A stretch of DNA of 64,000 nt from Chrysogorgia sp. JL179-B06 (taxonomy: Eukaryota; Cnidaria; Anthozoa; Scleralcyonacea; Chrysogorgiidae): the NCBI GenBank assembly GCA_035772405.1, contig JAYKKM010000145.1, positions 1,461,001 to 1,525,000 on the forward strand, in the 5' to 3' direction. The translations under genes and the position numbers were made by a program. Shown here piece after piece: positions 47,040 through 61,464 of this stretch. The notes under the pieces were generated by a model that was given only the letters and a program-made list of their open reading frames with translations, did no database searches and was not told the origin of the DNA. Within the stretch, counting starts at the first letter, position 1; every line of letters starts with the position of its first letter.

Positions 47040-47890
47040 TGGTCATTCCATGTTAAACATTCGTCAATTATGACACCCAGAAATGTCGTGTTCTTTACTT
47101 GTTTGATGTTTTGATTGTTAATTTTAATTGTTGTGTTGTGTTTTGGTTTTTTGTTATGAGATTTAAATAAAATAAATTTTGTTTTTGAAGTGTTAATTGA
47201 TAATTTATTTATACTAAGCCATTCAGCTATTTTATCAATTTCTATTTGTATAATTTCGTTGAGTTTTTTAAGACCATATGTTACTGTAAAATACATTTGT
47301 ATCATTTGCAAATAATATCATTGAAAACTATTTGACTGCAGTTTTGGATGTCATTAGTGTATAAAGAAAATAGGAGTGGTCCTAATATTGACCCCTGAGG
47401 AACACCACTTGTGATTGTCATTTCTTTTGATTTTACTTGGTTGTATTTTACAATTTGTTTCCTATTCTCTAAGTAATTTTCAAACCATTTTTGAGGTATT
47501 CCCCTTATGCCATAGTGATCTAGTTTTTTAATCAGAATCTTGTGATTAATAGTGTCAAATGCTTTTGACAAATCTAGAAATATACAAATTGTGTATTCGC
47601 CTTTATCTATTGCTTTTGTTATTTTGTCTACAAGTTCAATAATGGCAAGTTCAGTGGATCTGTTTTGTCTAAAACCATACTGATGTTTTGATAAGTGATC
47701 TTGTTTTTTCAAACAGGAAAGAACTGATATTGGCCTATAGATTTCAAAGTAGTTTCTTTCATTTGATTTGCCAGCGGTTTCGAAATTTCCTTTCCAGTTA
47801 GTTTTATTACATTAGCATTAATGTCATCATACCCAGAACATTTATTTTTATTTATATTACTTATTTGCCATTGATTTTATATAGGTTTTG
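47040..47890 (-). pseudogene. LINE fragment (copy 2)
   Basis: The better preserved duplicate of the LINE in copy 1. It reads KQDHLSKHQYGFRQNRSTEL, IFLDLSKAFDTINHKILIKK, IRGIPQKWFENYLENRKQIV and SGVPQGSILGPLLFSLYTND (47712-47302). After a frameshift it continues as IEIDKIAEWLSINKLSINTS and KNTTFLGVIIDECLTW (47311-47018). The catalytic region near 47300 is damaged. Truncated at both ends. Confidence 0.87.
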
Positions 47891-48944
47891 ACACACGAAG
47901 ACCTTCAATCGAACAGATGATTAGAAAAAATAGCATTGCCGTGTCTCTGGCGGTGTTTAGTGTTTACAAATGTCAGGCGTTCTGCATTGGGGGGAGGAAC
48001 AAGACAGGCGTCTTGTTTTTTATTTTTTGGGTCGACAAATTACAATTATTGCATCATCCCGATAGGCTTTGAGAAACCAGGCGCCGTGCTCATCTTATTG
48101 GCTCACCTCCATGCGCCATCTTCTTTGATCGCTATTGCTCGAGTGTTCGCTCAAAGATTCATATAATAAGGAATGTTGCTGGCAAGTAATCGTAATCATA
48201 AACAAAATTTGATTGCAATCATTTGTGATCTTAAAATATCTCGAGCAAAACGCATGTAACCTGTGGTGAGATTTCGTCTCACATTTCTCCCGAGATTTCG
48301 AACGGAAATATAAAGCCAATTGTGTCGAGCGTTCCTGAATCGAGTTGCTCGTGAATCTTAATTTACTTTAGATTTTAATTTTATTCCAGATTATCTTGCT
48401 TATAGAATGACGCCTGGAATATAGTTCATATCTGCAAAAACTCATGCGTTCATTGAACAATGACATTAGAGCGCGGTTTGAATAATATTATAGTATGCGT
48501 ACGGCCCTGGGAACGAGGTTGCGCAAGCGGAGAGTCTCAGCGCGTCACGTCGTAAATATACTGGCTGAGACAAATATCACAGCTTGTCAGGTATAAGTAT
48601 TTTACACAGTTTTTTTACTTAGCTGTACCTTACCTAGGGTTACAAATCACGGATTTTCAAAGAGAACGTTGATTTGTCTATCCTATTGTGTGTTATACAG
48701 GACACAATTGACCACGTTCTCGGTAAATAATCTCTTAATCTTGAACCTAGTGTAATTCAGCTTTACGGCTGCAATATTGGACTGATGGCAAACCGGTGGT
48801 TCGATCGCTGCCAGCAAATCGAAATCGACGCATCAGTTGGGGCACAGTTAATAGTTGGGGCACAGTTAATAGTTGGGACTCTTGTCAACATACTTCAGAC
48901 ACTCAGCTTATAGCCATAGGTATGGGCGGCCGTTACCACCAAAA
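47891..48944. other. Left flank of the large element; possible SLC16 5' sequence
   Basis: No confident gene. A splice-donor-like end (GCTTGTCAG, then GTATAAG) near 48591 and an acceptor-like CTTATAGCCATAG just before 48921 could belong to the transporter gene whose coding exon appears at 61315, but I cannot prove it. A 20-bp direct repeat (GGGGCACAGTTAATAGTT) sits at 48838-48874. Confidence 0.35.
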
Positions 48945-48968
48945 ATACAAAGACAGTGAAACGCAACG

Positions 48969-50306
48969 TTCATTTGTGAACTGATGGACACAAAACAGAA
49001 ATGGTCTAGCCTAAACTGAAATGACGCAACTACGCAAGTAGAACTGATTCAACTAACACTGAATTGATTCAACGAGAAGTGAATTGATTCAATGAAAACA
49101 CAATTGATTCAATGTAGGACAGTGAAACGCAACGTTCATTTGTGAACTGATGGACACAAAACAGAAATGGTCTAGCCTAAACTGAAATGACGCAACTACG
49201 CAAGTAGAACTGATTCAACTAACACTGAATTGATTCAACGAGAAGTGAATTGATTCAATGAAAACACAATTGATTCAATGTAGGACAGTGAAACGCAACG
49301 TTCATTTGTGAACTGATTGACACAAAACAGAAATGGTCCAGCCTAAACTGAAATGACGCAACTACGCAAGTAGAACTGATTCAACTAACACTGAATTGAT
49401 TCAACGAGAAGTGAATTGATTCAATGAAAACACAATTGATTCAATATAGATATGTAAAAGTTAACGTTTCGTTGTGAAGTGATTGATATTAAACTGGAAT
49501 GATCCAACACAAACAGACATGATTGAGTAGCGCACGTAGAAGCGATGGAACTCAAACTGAAATGATTCAGGTTACACTAACATTGCACAGCTCGCTGTGA
49601 ACAGATGCAGGTCGATTAGAAGTGATCCGGATGTTTTGAAAATGACCGAACTTAATGTGAAGTGATTGAATTACGAAATGTGAAATGATAGAGCTTGCGC
49701 ATGTCAATTAACGCAAACTGAAGTGATTCAAGCAAAAGTGAATTGGTCGAACCAAAAGTGAATTGGTTCAATTCAGCGGGTGGTAATGCATGACATCATC
49801 CTGCAAACTAGTTGTTGATGGATTAAAACCAGCTGGTTCATTACGACGGATCGGATGACGAAGAATTGCGCGTATCTCAAAGTTCGAACAGTGTCTCCTT
49901 TAAAAAGTGAATAGGTGAAGGTAAGTCACATACGTTTTTGTCATTTGAACCTGTATTTTCCCTTTCTTTTCATATCTTTGGCGACACATTTAGCTTGTTG
50001 TTGGCATTAAAACTCGGCGCGGCACACTGGTTGTTTATATGCAAAGCGCACTTGAATCATGTTATACTGTGACTGATCTTGCTGGGTTATTCACATTATT
50101 TTTCATCTCGTTTTGCGAAGTTAGTCGATGTTATTTATGTGACTCTATGACTATGTAGCCATCTAATAAGTGATATTGTCGTCGCTTTCCACGTGCTTAA
50201 AATGTTGCTTACGCTTTTGTAACACGATGCGTGATCCCGGGACCCGGAGTACAAAACCCGGGGACATGTGCAGGTCGTACAAAAGGTGATTAACACGAAT
50301 ACCCCC
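48969..50306 (+). repeat. Left terminal inverted repeat with 166-bp tandem units
   Basis: Starts TTCATTTGTGAACTGATGG. The first ~500 bp is three tandem units of 166 bp (starts near 48952, 49118 and 49284), each a series of short phrases ending in variations of TTGATTCAA or AACTGATT. After that come diverged phrases of the same kind to 49780 and unique sequence to AATACCCC at 50306. Only scattered single-base differences separate it from the right copy. Confidence 0.93.
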
Positions 50307-50319
50307 TTTCTGAAAATTT

Positions 50320-50471
50320 AGGCCCGTTTGAAACGTCGAACCGCAGAAAGTTGGCTTTCTAACTATATCTAACTATAACTACAGTATTAGTGTTATTATA
50401 TTATATTATATTATTATAGTATTATATTATATTATATTATTATAGTATTATATTATATTATATTATATATT

Positions 50472-50525
<54 letters not shown>

Positions 50526-50885
50526 TTTGAGCACTTTGGTGACTCCACAATGCAATCCGACAATGTGTAGCCGTACATAGTGGGTCCCAAGTCCACAGTT
50601 ACCATAAAGCCATATGGTGATAGCCGGTAGGGCACATTGTATACTTTCATGTATATATTACGCTCACCGCTCATGTGGTTTGAGCACTCTCATGGATTGG
50701 GCGGAGAGTCTCTCTCAATGAGACGTTTACTGTTTGCGTTATGCATTGCTCACTGCTCGCAGTTTGAGCACTTTGGTGACTCCACAATGCAATCCGACAA
50801 TGTGTAGCCGTACATAGTGGGTCCCAAGTCCACAGTTACCATAAAGCCATATGGTGATAGCCGGTAGGGCACATTGTATACTTTC

Positions 50886-50940
<55 letters not shown>

Positions 50941-51495
50941 TTAGTATTAGTAGTTAGTGTTTGAGCAAAACACGTACCCAGACTCCGCGCCCTCTGTTTG
51001 GATTTACTGTTATATAAATCTATGACAATTTACGACAAAATCTGTTTTAAGTACACTATAAACTATTAAAATGAAATAAAAATAACTTACACGAAGAGTA
51101 GTTATTGTCTTTGTTGCTTTTCGGTACCAATTTCAAATAACTTTGATAACTTTATGCCATTTTCAAAGCCCGCTCCTACTGCACTATAGGACCGGGTTTT
51201 GAAACTCGCATAAATTTATTGTCATGGATTTATATAATAGTAAATCCAAACTAATATAATATAATATAATATAATATAATATAACATAATATAATATAAT
51301 ATATAATATAATATAATATAATATAATATAATATAAGATAATATAATATAATATAACACTAATACATGTAGTTATAGTTTGATTTATGGTCGAACTTTTC
51401 AGGTGTCGAATCTAATGTAGATGAGCTTGAACAAAGGATTTTGCTAATTTACATTTGATTCGACATATGAAAAGTTTGTCGTTTGAACTAGGCCT
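50320..51495. repeat. Nested AT-rich element with 131-bp direct repeat and (AT)n tracts
   Basis: Between the left inverted repeat and the HECT gene. A 131-bp block (50527-50657, TTTGAGCACTTTGGTGACTC onwards) is repeated directly at 50763-50893, each copy abutting an (AT)n tract. Outer parts pair as inverted sequence (AACTATAACTAC, TATTAGTGTTAT at 50370-50395, complemented at 51352-51375), with long TATAATATAAT runs on both sides. GGCCCGTTTGAA and TTTGAACTAGGCC lie at the edges (50322 and 51484). Probably a foldback MITE inserted in the large element. Confidence 0.65.
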
Positions 51496-51684
51496 TAATC
51501 AACTATTGATTGTGTAATGAGTGACATTCTAATATCGGACCATTGAAAAACGGCACATGCAGGTTGGACATTGGTGTGATATGGATAAGGTCATTAAATA
51601 TTAATATATCATGAGTTTCTTGATTTTGAACATGTTAAAATCATTCTATTATTATAGTTTGAACTATATTGAAGAGCAACCATC

Positions 51685-54600
51685 ATGGTGAGTGAACTGT
51701 GTTCTTAACATGATAGATGCATGATGAAATGTTAAAACTTTCATTCTTCTCGTGTTTGAAAACGTATCAGAATAACTGCGTTTTCTAATTACTAGAACAA
51801 CGCCAACAATGAAGCCGCTGATCTTCTGCGAAGGGTGTGTGGCCTTCTTGGTAATATTACCAGCGGCAGCAACAGCACGGGAAGTTCCGCTGTAACTGTT
51901 AACAGCGTGAATAACGAAAGCGTCCCACATACCCAGAGCCAACCACAACCCGTTTCGCAGCGAGTTACTAATGCACGCTCGACTGTTGAGGAGCATAGAC
52001 AACTATTTACACGTCAGTCGGTAGGTTTTCACTGTATAATTAAATTGTTATGAAATGATAACTATTAGGCATCCATAAAAACAGTCTAAGAGCTGTTTGT
52101 TTCTTCTTGAAAATTTTAGAGGTTGCAACCCTATGGAGGTAGAAATGCTTCCCGTCAAGGAAAACGACCGGCCAAAAAGGGTATTACAGTTGTAGCGTTG
52201 TGTTGTAATTGTTTGTGATAATGCGATGATGTAATCCTGCCGATATTTATACAGATTTTTCCATTCATCTAAAGCCAGGAGAAAACGGTGGCTGTTTCAA
52301 AACTATTTAACTTTCATGGTCACTGTAAAAATACTGTAAATAAACTAGATCTTTTCTTAAACTATACCAATACATTCGTGGTGTTCTGCATGTGTGATAT
52401 AATTACGCTATTTTTTGTATTATACTTCGTCTAACTGGTTGTACTCATCAGCACTTTACTCTTTTAAAAGAAAAATCCATTACAAGAACTATGTTTTGCT
52501 TGGCCATAAAAGACCAAACCCATACCCCTTCCTGTTCAGAAAAGTTGGAGCTATTAAGGAATGGACTGGGAGAGAAGAGGGTGTCCATTCCAGCGTCTGC
52601 CACGAGTAGCATTGTGAAGGACGTATTATTTGAGTACGTATACCGCATGTATATTTGTTACCGAATTCACTATCATGCACTACTATCATGCACTACCAAA
52701 AGACAGCATTATCAACAGCAACATAGAAAAATGGTGTGGCATTATGCCTGTCTACCCTGTGAACAGTTGCACTTCCCCACCACTTGTTACTGATTCCGAA
52801 CAAAATCAAATATAAGATTTTAAACGAACATTGGTTTGATGTGTGAAAAACTATACAGAATGACCGATGTTTTTCTTTTACTTGTAATGGCTGCTACTAC
52901 TACAGTGAATTGCTACCCTACTTTATCGATAATTTTTTAACAATTTTCAGGACTTATCCGACTTTGAGAGACTGCGGAGGTTTCGAGCTATTGACTATGA
53001 AAGAAAAGTCAAGAAACGAGCTGAAAGTTGTGCACCATGGCGCTTGTAGCACCGATCAGATTAGATGTATGGGAACTGGAAGGATATACATTCGACCATT
53101 ACAAAGGGACATTTTGCTAACTGCTGTTCAGGAAATAAAGCTGGAATGCGAGGAATGTCTGTTTTGCTTAAATTCATTTCCCATTAGTGACATGAGGGTG
53201 CATCTGGATAGTTGCAGCGTAAGTTTATTTCATGACTTCTATGATCTTTTTATTTGTTAACTTAGTGTGATTCAAGAGCCAATAATTATGTTGCTTCAAT
53301 ACATTCCAGGTAAATCCGGATAATAACATAACAGAAACGGGGAATGGGAATGAAGGCGCCGAAGATTTTAACAGGTAAGCTGTTTTTCTACAATTGATTG
53401 CCATTTGGTCATGATCCCGGATTCAGTATTGCTACAGGCAGTGGCGTCATTGAATGGTACTATATTTTGGTATTAGAGAAATTGAAACAAACGTTGGCGA
53501 TGGCGATTCAAGCAGTGCAGGAAGCAGTGGTGCAAGCGGCAGTGGTGCAAGCGGCAGTGGTACAAACATTGGTGCAAGCAGTTTTGCACACAGTGGTGCA
53601 AACGTTGATGCAAGCAGTGGTGCACACAGTGGTGCAACCAGTGGTGCACACAGTGGTGCAAACATTGGTGTAAGCAGTGGTGCACACAGTGGTGTAAACA
53701 TTGATGCAAGCAGTGGTGTAAACGTTGGTGCAAGCAGTGGAGGAAGCAGCGGATCAACCAGTGGAGGAAGCAATGAAGGCAGTGACCATGCAGCGATCAC
53801 TGTTATAAGGATCGCTGATGACGAAGACGAACGAGCAATGTCGATCAGTATGGAACCGACAAATAGGTATGTACATCATGACTAATGTAATTTTAGCTAG
53901 GGGACTGGTGACTAAACATGGTGTCTTGTAGGTACGTGTAACCCCCGTGGTGTAACAGCACGGTATCTTCCTTAAATTAACCGTTATCCTTAAATTAACC
54001 GTTATCCTTAATTTGCAAATTGTTGAACCCAATTGAACCCAAACCCCCAGGCCTAATTGTTAGATTTTTAGACGTTTCCTTCTGTGAATTTCTTTAAATC
54101 TTTGTAAATAAGTAACTTATGATAAAGTGCTATAGCAAATCCAATTTTAAATCAATCGTATTTATAGCCAAAAAAGCTGTCCCTGCAACATCCGTTGATT
54201 ATTGGCATGTGTTCAATATATATCTGCCATCTCAATTTTTAGAAAATTTCACTGAAGAAAATTGAAAATCTGCCGCTGGAATAATAAAATATTTAAAAAT
54301 ATGCAAAAGTTCATTCGTCATAACAGCAAATCATTGAACTTTCCGCTACATATTCTGTTTGCGATACATCTGCTATAATTAGATACTTGCGATTTATCTA
54401 ACAAATGTTTTAAAGCTGTGAATCTCATTAGATAAGGTCTAAAATAGCGTGGAAATATAGAAACTATAGGGAGCCACATAAAATATCCAATTATAGTAAT
54501 TTTATTAGCTCATTACATTTCCTTTATTTTTCGACAACTGACTTTGCCCAATAAATTATGTAGCTAAGGGCATAAATTATGTAGCTATTGACATCCCTTA

Positions 54601-56822
54601 ATGATATTGGCATTCTAGAGTATTAAAACTCATCTTTGATTCCAGGGAGGACGTACCATATGCTGAACATCAGCAGAAGGCGATAGACAGTACTCTCTCT
54701 ATAATGTGAGTATATTAAGAATACACCGACAATTCGTGATGTTGGTTTCATTAACATATTTTTATTTAAAGGGATCAGTGCGAAGATCCGGTCACAATTC
54801 TGCGAGAGTTTCAGCGTTGTTTTTTGCGTGGTCGCCCTCTTGATCTGATGTCAGATTCCCAAATATGTGAAGGGAGAACAACGGAAATATTTGTGTCCAG
54901 GTTGAACATGTTTGATGACGCCATGGACGAGCTGGTTACACCCAACGGTGTAGACCTGAGTATTACTCTTGAGCTAACCTTTTCAGGAGAAAGCGCGCAT
55001 GATTATGGTGGTCCAAGAAGAGAATTTTTAGGGTCCATGATTCGAGAAGTGCGTGATCGACTTTTCGTAAAATTAGGAGATGACAGTTCATGTTACACAC
55101 TCACCGATAATGCTGTTGCTGTTGACAAGAAACACTACTTTGGCGCTGGTATAATTTTTGGTAAAAATGTACCTATTGTTGTTGTTTTTATATAATGTAG
55201 TTAATTGTTATTTTTATAGGTACTACTTCGTATCCTTTCCCCAGCATAGTTTTGTCTTCATTCGTGTAGGTTACTGTCTACTTCAAGGAGGTCCTCTTCC
55301 GTGTTTCATGGATGAAAAGCAAATCAATAAGTTGTTCGTAGATAGCCCGAATGTAAACCTTACTGCAGCAGAAGTCCAATTTCAAGCGGGGGTAGCAAAG
55401 TTTGGTCTAATAGAGGTATTGTCATGATTGGTGTGTGTAATAACATAGATTGGAGGCGCATTACTTGTGGGTTATTTGGCATGTCTATGTTGCAAATGCA
55501 AAGTTGAAATGAATCGAAGTCTTCAGTGGTCAACATTCGTAGTTTTTGATATTCTCTGATAACACGACAACGCTGATAGATCGATATTTCACGTAGTCAT
55601 CGACGCGTTAGGAAATCTTTGCAGTCAATCTCTCAATTTTTCTTTGTTTTTTACATTAATTCAGCCACCTTTTAAGACAAACAAGACAAAGAAAATTAGA
55701 CGTACACGTAGGTTACATTCCACGTCGCCGTACAGTCATTCCAATTTCGAATCCAATGATATTAAGTTCGGCGCATGAGAAGAGCAACGTTTTACCTAGG
55801 CCTTGGTTACTTACATGCATGTATTTACGTTTAGGACGATCCAGAAATAGTTTTGGTATTTTGGATTGTATACTTATATTGCCTTATGATATATTCTAGT
55901 TGTTTAGGAAGAAAAAGTGCCTGCTTTTCCTTCTACGAGGATCGGCAACTTCCGCCATCACATATCCCAAATTAGTTAGGCTTTTGGCGCCTTCTTTTTC
56001 ACCTGAAGGATCAAATAAAAGAATGTTGGAGGAAAGGGCATATAGATTGTTCCTTAACTACATAAAGGAAGTTGCAGGTGAGGGTTATGAAACTGACGAT
56101 CATGAGTTGTTTGACGCAGCTTTTTTGCACGACTTAAAGGGCTATGGTTTAGTTGGTTGTGTCCAGCAAAGCATGCATACTGCATACATATCGCGGACCT
56201 GTGTAAAACTTGATGGTAAATTTTAGCAATTAAGAAGAATCATATCGATGTGCCTGACAGCAGACACCTTCTATACGGGTTTTCTTTTTTACGGGATCAA
56301 CATGTGAACATGCAGCTATAGAGCTTTATATTGATGACAATACCGAAGGCGTATTTCAGTGTTTTTTTTATGACACTTTTGCGTCTATGAATCTATAGCT
56401 TTTCCTTACTTAAAAAAGAATGCCTTCAGACGGTAGCTGCATGTTCTTCCTCACGACTAGCCAACGAAAATGCGTTAGGACTTAATTGTGAACTTTTCGT
56501 CTTCATTTCCAATCTAAAGCTTTTTATATGCTGTCGTGTGCTCATGTGCTATTGTTTTACATCAACAGCAAGCAGGAGAGGTGCAATTTCGCTGGACGAC
56601 GTCCTCAAGTTTGTTACCGGGTCGGAAAATGAGCCACTTTTTGGTTTTAGCATGACGCCAAGCATATCGTTTAGCAGTGACATGGTGTCATGCCTGCCAA
56701 CAAGCAACACATGCATCAACAAGATGATGTTGGCAGTTGGAGCTGTTGTACCTGACGACAAGGAAACTATGTTCGCTTACTTTGATTACGCTTTCGTTAA
56801 CAATTATTTTGGTAGAATTTAA
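51685..56822 (+). CDS. HECT-type E3 ubiquitin ligase encoded by the transposon (12 exons)
   Basis: Exons: 51685-51687 (ATG only), 51796-52020, 52120-52180, 52471-52633, 52951-53218, 53310-53374, 53477-53866, 54646-54705, 54772-55160, 55270-55415, 55900-56077 and 56569-56822. All have GT-AG borders and the phases sum to exactly 733 codons plus stop. The N-terminal part is Ser/Asn-rich. A conserved segment follows (MFCLAIKDQTHTPSCSEKLE; LGEKRVSIPASATSSIVKD; TYPTLRDCGGFELL), then a Cys/His motif (CEECLFCLNSF, HLDSC). A Ser/Gly/Ala repeat comes next, then the HECT domain (LTFSGESAHDYGGPRREFLG; LLQGGPLPCFMDE; YPKLVRLLAPSFSPEGSN) ending with the catalytic Cys in LPTSNTCINKMM. It should transfer ubiquitin through a thioester. 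Similar HECT proteins occur widely in animal transposon-rich genomes, as I recall. The one-codon first exon is the least certain part. Confidence 0.88.
53510..53775 (+). repeat. Coding minisatellite in HECT gene exon 7
   Basis: Units of 15-27 bp of the type GGTGCAAGCAGTGGTGCACA, translated as repeats of GASSGAHSGA. The composition (no T in many codons) leaves other frames on both strands open over 80-117 codons; these are shadows. The peptide would be a flexible Ser/Gly/Ala linker between the N-terminal region and the HECT domain. Confidence 0.9.
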
Positions 56823-57177
56823 ATAACTGTTTTCACAGTTTTTGGCATAATTGTGTTTTTTTTGAGATTGGGTTTCAGAAACATGTATTTTATTTTAATT
56901 CAATTCAGTTCCCTTGCAAAGTATTTTCTTTAAAACTTTGCGTGGTATGTGATGTTGTTGTTCAGTATAAATAAAAAAAAAGGTGAAAATGTAATACATG
57001 TTTATCTTATACAGTACATATTTATTATCGGCACTGTCATCACAATCATATACAAAAAAACAAGTCAAAGGAAACATTACTCATGAAATATATGTAAAAA
57101 TTGCGCTGCCACCGAGGAAACACTACTTACTATAAATTATTCTACATAGGAATCACTAGTTAACAAAGTGTCCAGGC

Positions 57178-59856
<2,679 letters not shown>

Positions 59857-59972
59857 TTCTGGAAAAAACCCTAGACTTTTAATGGCATGGAGAAATATGC
59901 TAATTATAAATTTTACAATTCATTACCAAACAGAATATTCCAAAAATAAATAGTTCATTCCTTTTTTAAAAA

Positions 59973-61310
59973 GGGGTATTCGTGTTAATCACCTTTTGTA
60001 CGACCTGCACATGTCCCCGGGTTTTTGTACTCCGGGTCCCGGGATCACGCATCGTGTTACAAAAGCGTAAGCAACATTTTAAGCACGTGGAAAGCGACGA
60101 CAATATCACTTATTAGATGGCTACATAGTCATAGAGTCACATAAATAACATCGACTAACTTCGCAAAACGAGATGAAAAATAATGTGAATAACCCAGCAA
60201 GATCAGTCACAGTATAACATGATTCAAGTGCGCTTTGCATATAAACAACCAGTGTGCCGCGCCGAGTTTTAATGCCAACAACAAGCTAAATGTGTCGCCA
60301 AAGATATGAAAAGAAAGGGAAAATACAGGTTCAAATGACAAAAACGTATGTGACTTACCTTCACCTATTCACTTTTTAAAGGAGACACTGTTCGAACTTT
60401 GAGATACGCGCAATTCTTCGTCATCCGATCCGTCGTAATGAACCAGCTGGTTTTAATCCATCAACAACTAGTTTGCAGGATGATGTCATGCATTACCACC
60501 CGCTGAATTGAACCAATTCACTTTTGGTTCGACCAATTCACTTTTGCTTGAATCACTTCAGTTTGCGTTAATTGACATGCGCAAGCTCTATCATTTCACA
60601 TTTCGTAATTCAATCACTTCACATTAAGTTCGGTCATTTTCAAAACATCCGGATCACTTCTAATCGACCTGCATCTGTTCACAGCGAGCTGTGCAATGTT
60701 AGTGTAACCTGAATCATTTCAGTTTGAGTTCCATCGCTTCTACGTGCGCTACTCAATCATGTCTGTTTGTGTTGGATCATTCCAGTTTAATATCAATCAC
60801 TTCACAACGAAACGTTAAATTTTACATATCTATATTGAATCAATTGTGTTTTCATTGAATCAATTCACTTCTCGTTGAATCAATTCAGTGTTAGTTGAAT
60901 CAGTTCTACTTGCGTAGTTGCGTCATTTCAGTTTAGGCTGGACCATTTCTGTTTTGTGTCAATCAGTTCACAAATGAACGTTGCGTTTCACTGTCCTACA
61001 TTGAATCAATTGTGTTTTCATTGAATCAATTCACTTCTCGTTGAATCAATTCAGTGTTAGTTGAATCAGTTCTACTTGCGTAGTTGCGTCATTTCAGTTT
61101 AGGCTAGACCATTTCTGTTTTGTGTCCATCAGTTCACAAATGAACGTTGCGTTTCACTGTCCTACATTGAATCAATTGTGTTTTCATTGAATCAATTCAC
61201 TTCTCGTTGAATCAATTCAGTGTTAGTTGAATCAGTTCTACTTGCGTAGTTGCGTCATTTCAGTTTAGGCTAGACCATTTCTGTTTTGTGTCCATCAGTT
61301 CACAAATGAA
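59973..61310 (-). repeat. Right terminal inverted repeat
   Basis: Complement of 48969-50306, the same length (1,338 bp), from GGGGTATTCGTGTTAATCAC to GTTCACAAATGAA. The three 166-bp tandem units are at the outer end (60830-61310). Unit-specific differences (TGATGGACAC in the outer two, TGATTGACAC in the third; CTAGCC against CCAGCC) occur in the same order in both arms. Confidence 0.93.
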
Positions 61311-61314
61311 AGTG

Positions 61315-61464
61315 ATACAAGAACGGTTCCCGACGGTGGATGGGGCTGGTTTGTCAGTGCCGCAGGCTTTGTCGTACAATTCGTGATTGTGGGTCTTCAG
61401 AACAACCTTGGCTTGTTCCACGCAGCTCATCTGGAACACTTCAAAAAGTCGAAGCTAGAGACAG
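61315..61464 (+). CDS. SLC16-like monocarboxylate transporter exon (partial)
   Basis: Translated from 61317, the frame reads TRTVPDGGWGWFVSAAGFVV then QFVIVGLQNNLGLF, and ends at a GTATCG donor after 61464. PDGGWGW followed by a hydrophobic helix is the signature of monocarboxylate transporter (SLC16) transmembrane segment 1. The exon's left edge is the end of the large transposon: coding begins within the ATACAA word. The remaining exons are not identified downstream. The transposon therefore either interrupts this gene or sits directly upstream of a fragment of it. Whether the gene is functional cannot be judged from this window. Confidence 0.75.

Larger units (their letters stand above)
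45017..47890. repeat. ~3-kb tandem duplication, copy 2
   Basis: Repeats 42043-44990 in the same orientation and order: EnSpm 3' end (45017-45582), palindrome cluster (46745-47030) and LINE fragment (47040-47890). It is interrupted by a LINE insertion at 45583-46718 that copy 1 lacks. Compared with copy 1 it lacks about 50 bp near 47710. Confidence 0.88.

Noticed and set aside
53447..53800. Long minus-strand open frames opposite HECT exon 7
   Set aside because: They arise from the repetitive composition of the coding minisatellite; the plus-strand frame fits the splice phases of the gene.
55158..55270. Continuation of HECT exon 9 into YNVVNCYFYRYYF
   Set aside because: Reads through an intron; the GGTAAAAATG donor and CGTGTAG acceptor join the conserved GAGIIFG to LLQGGPLPCF in frame.
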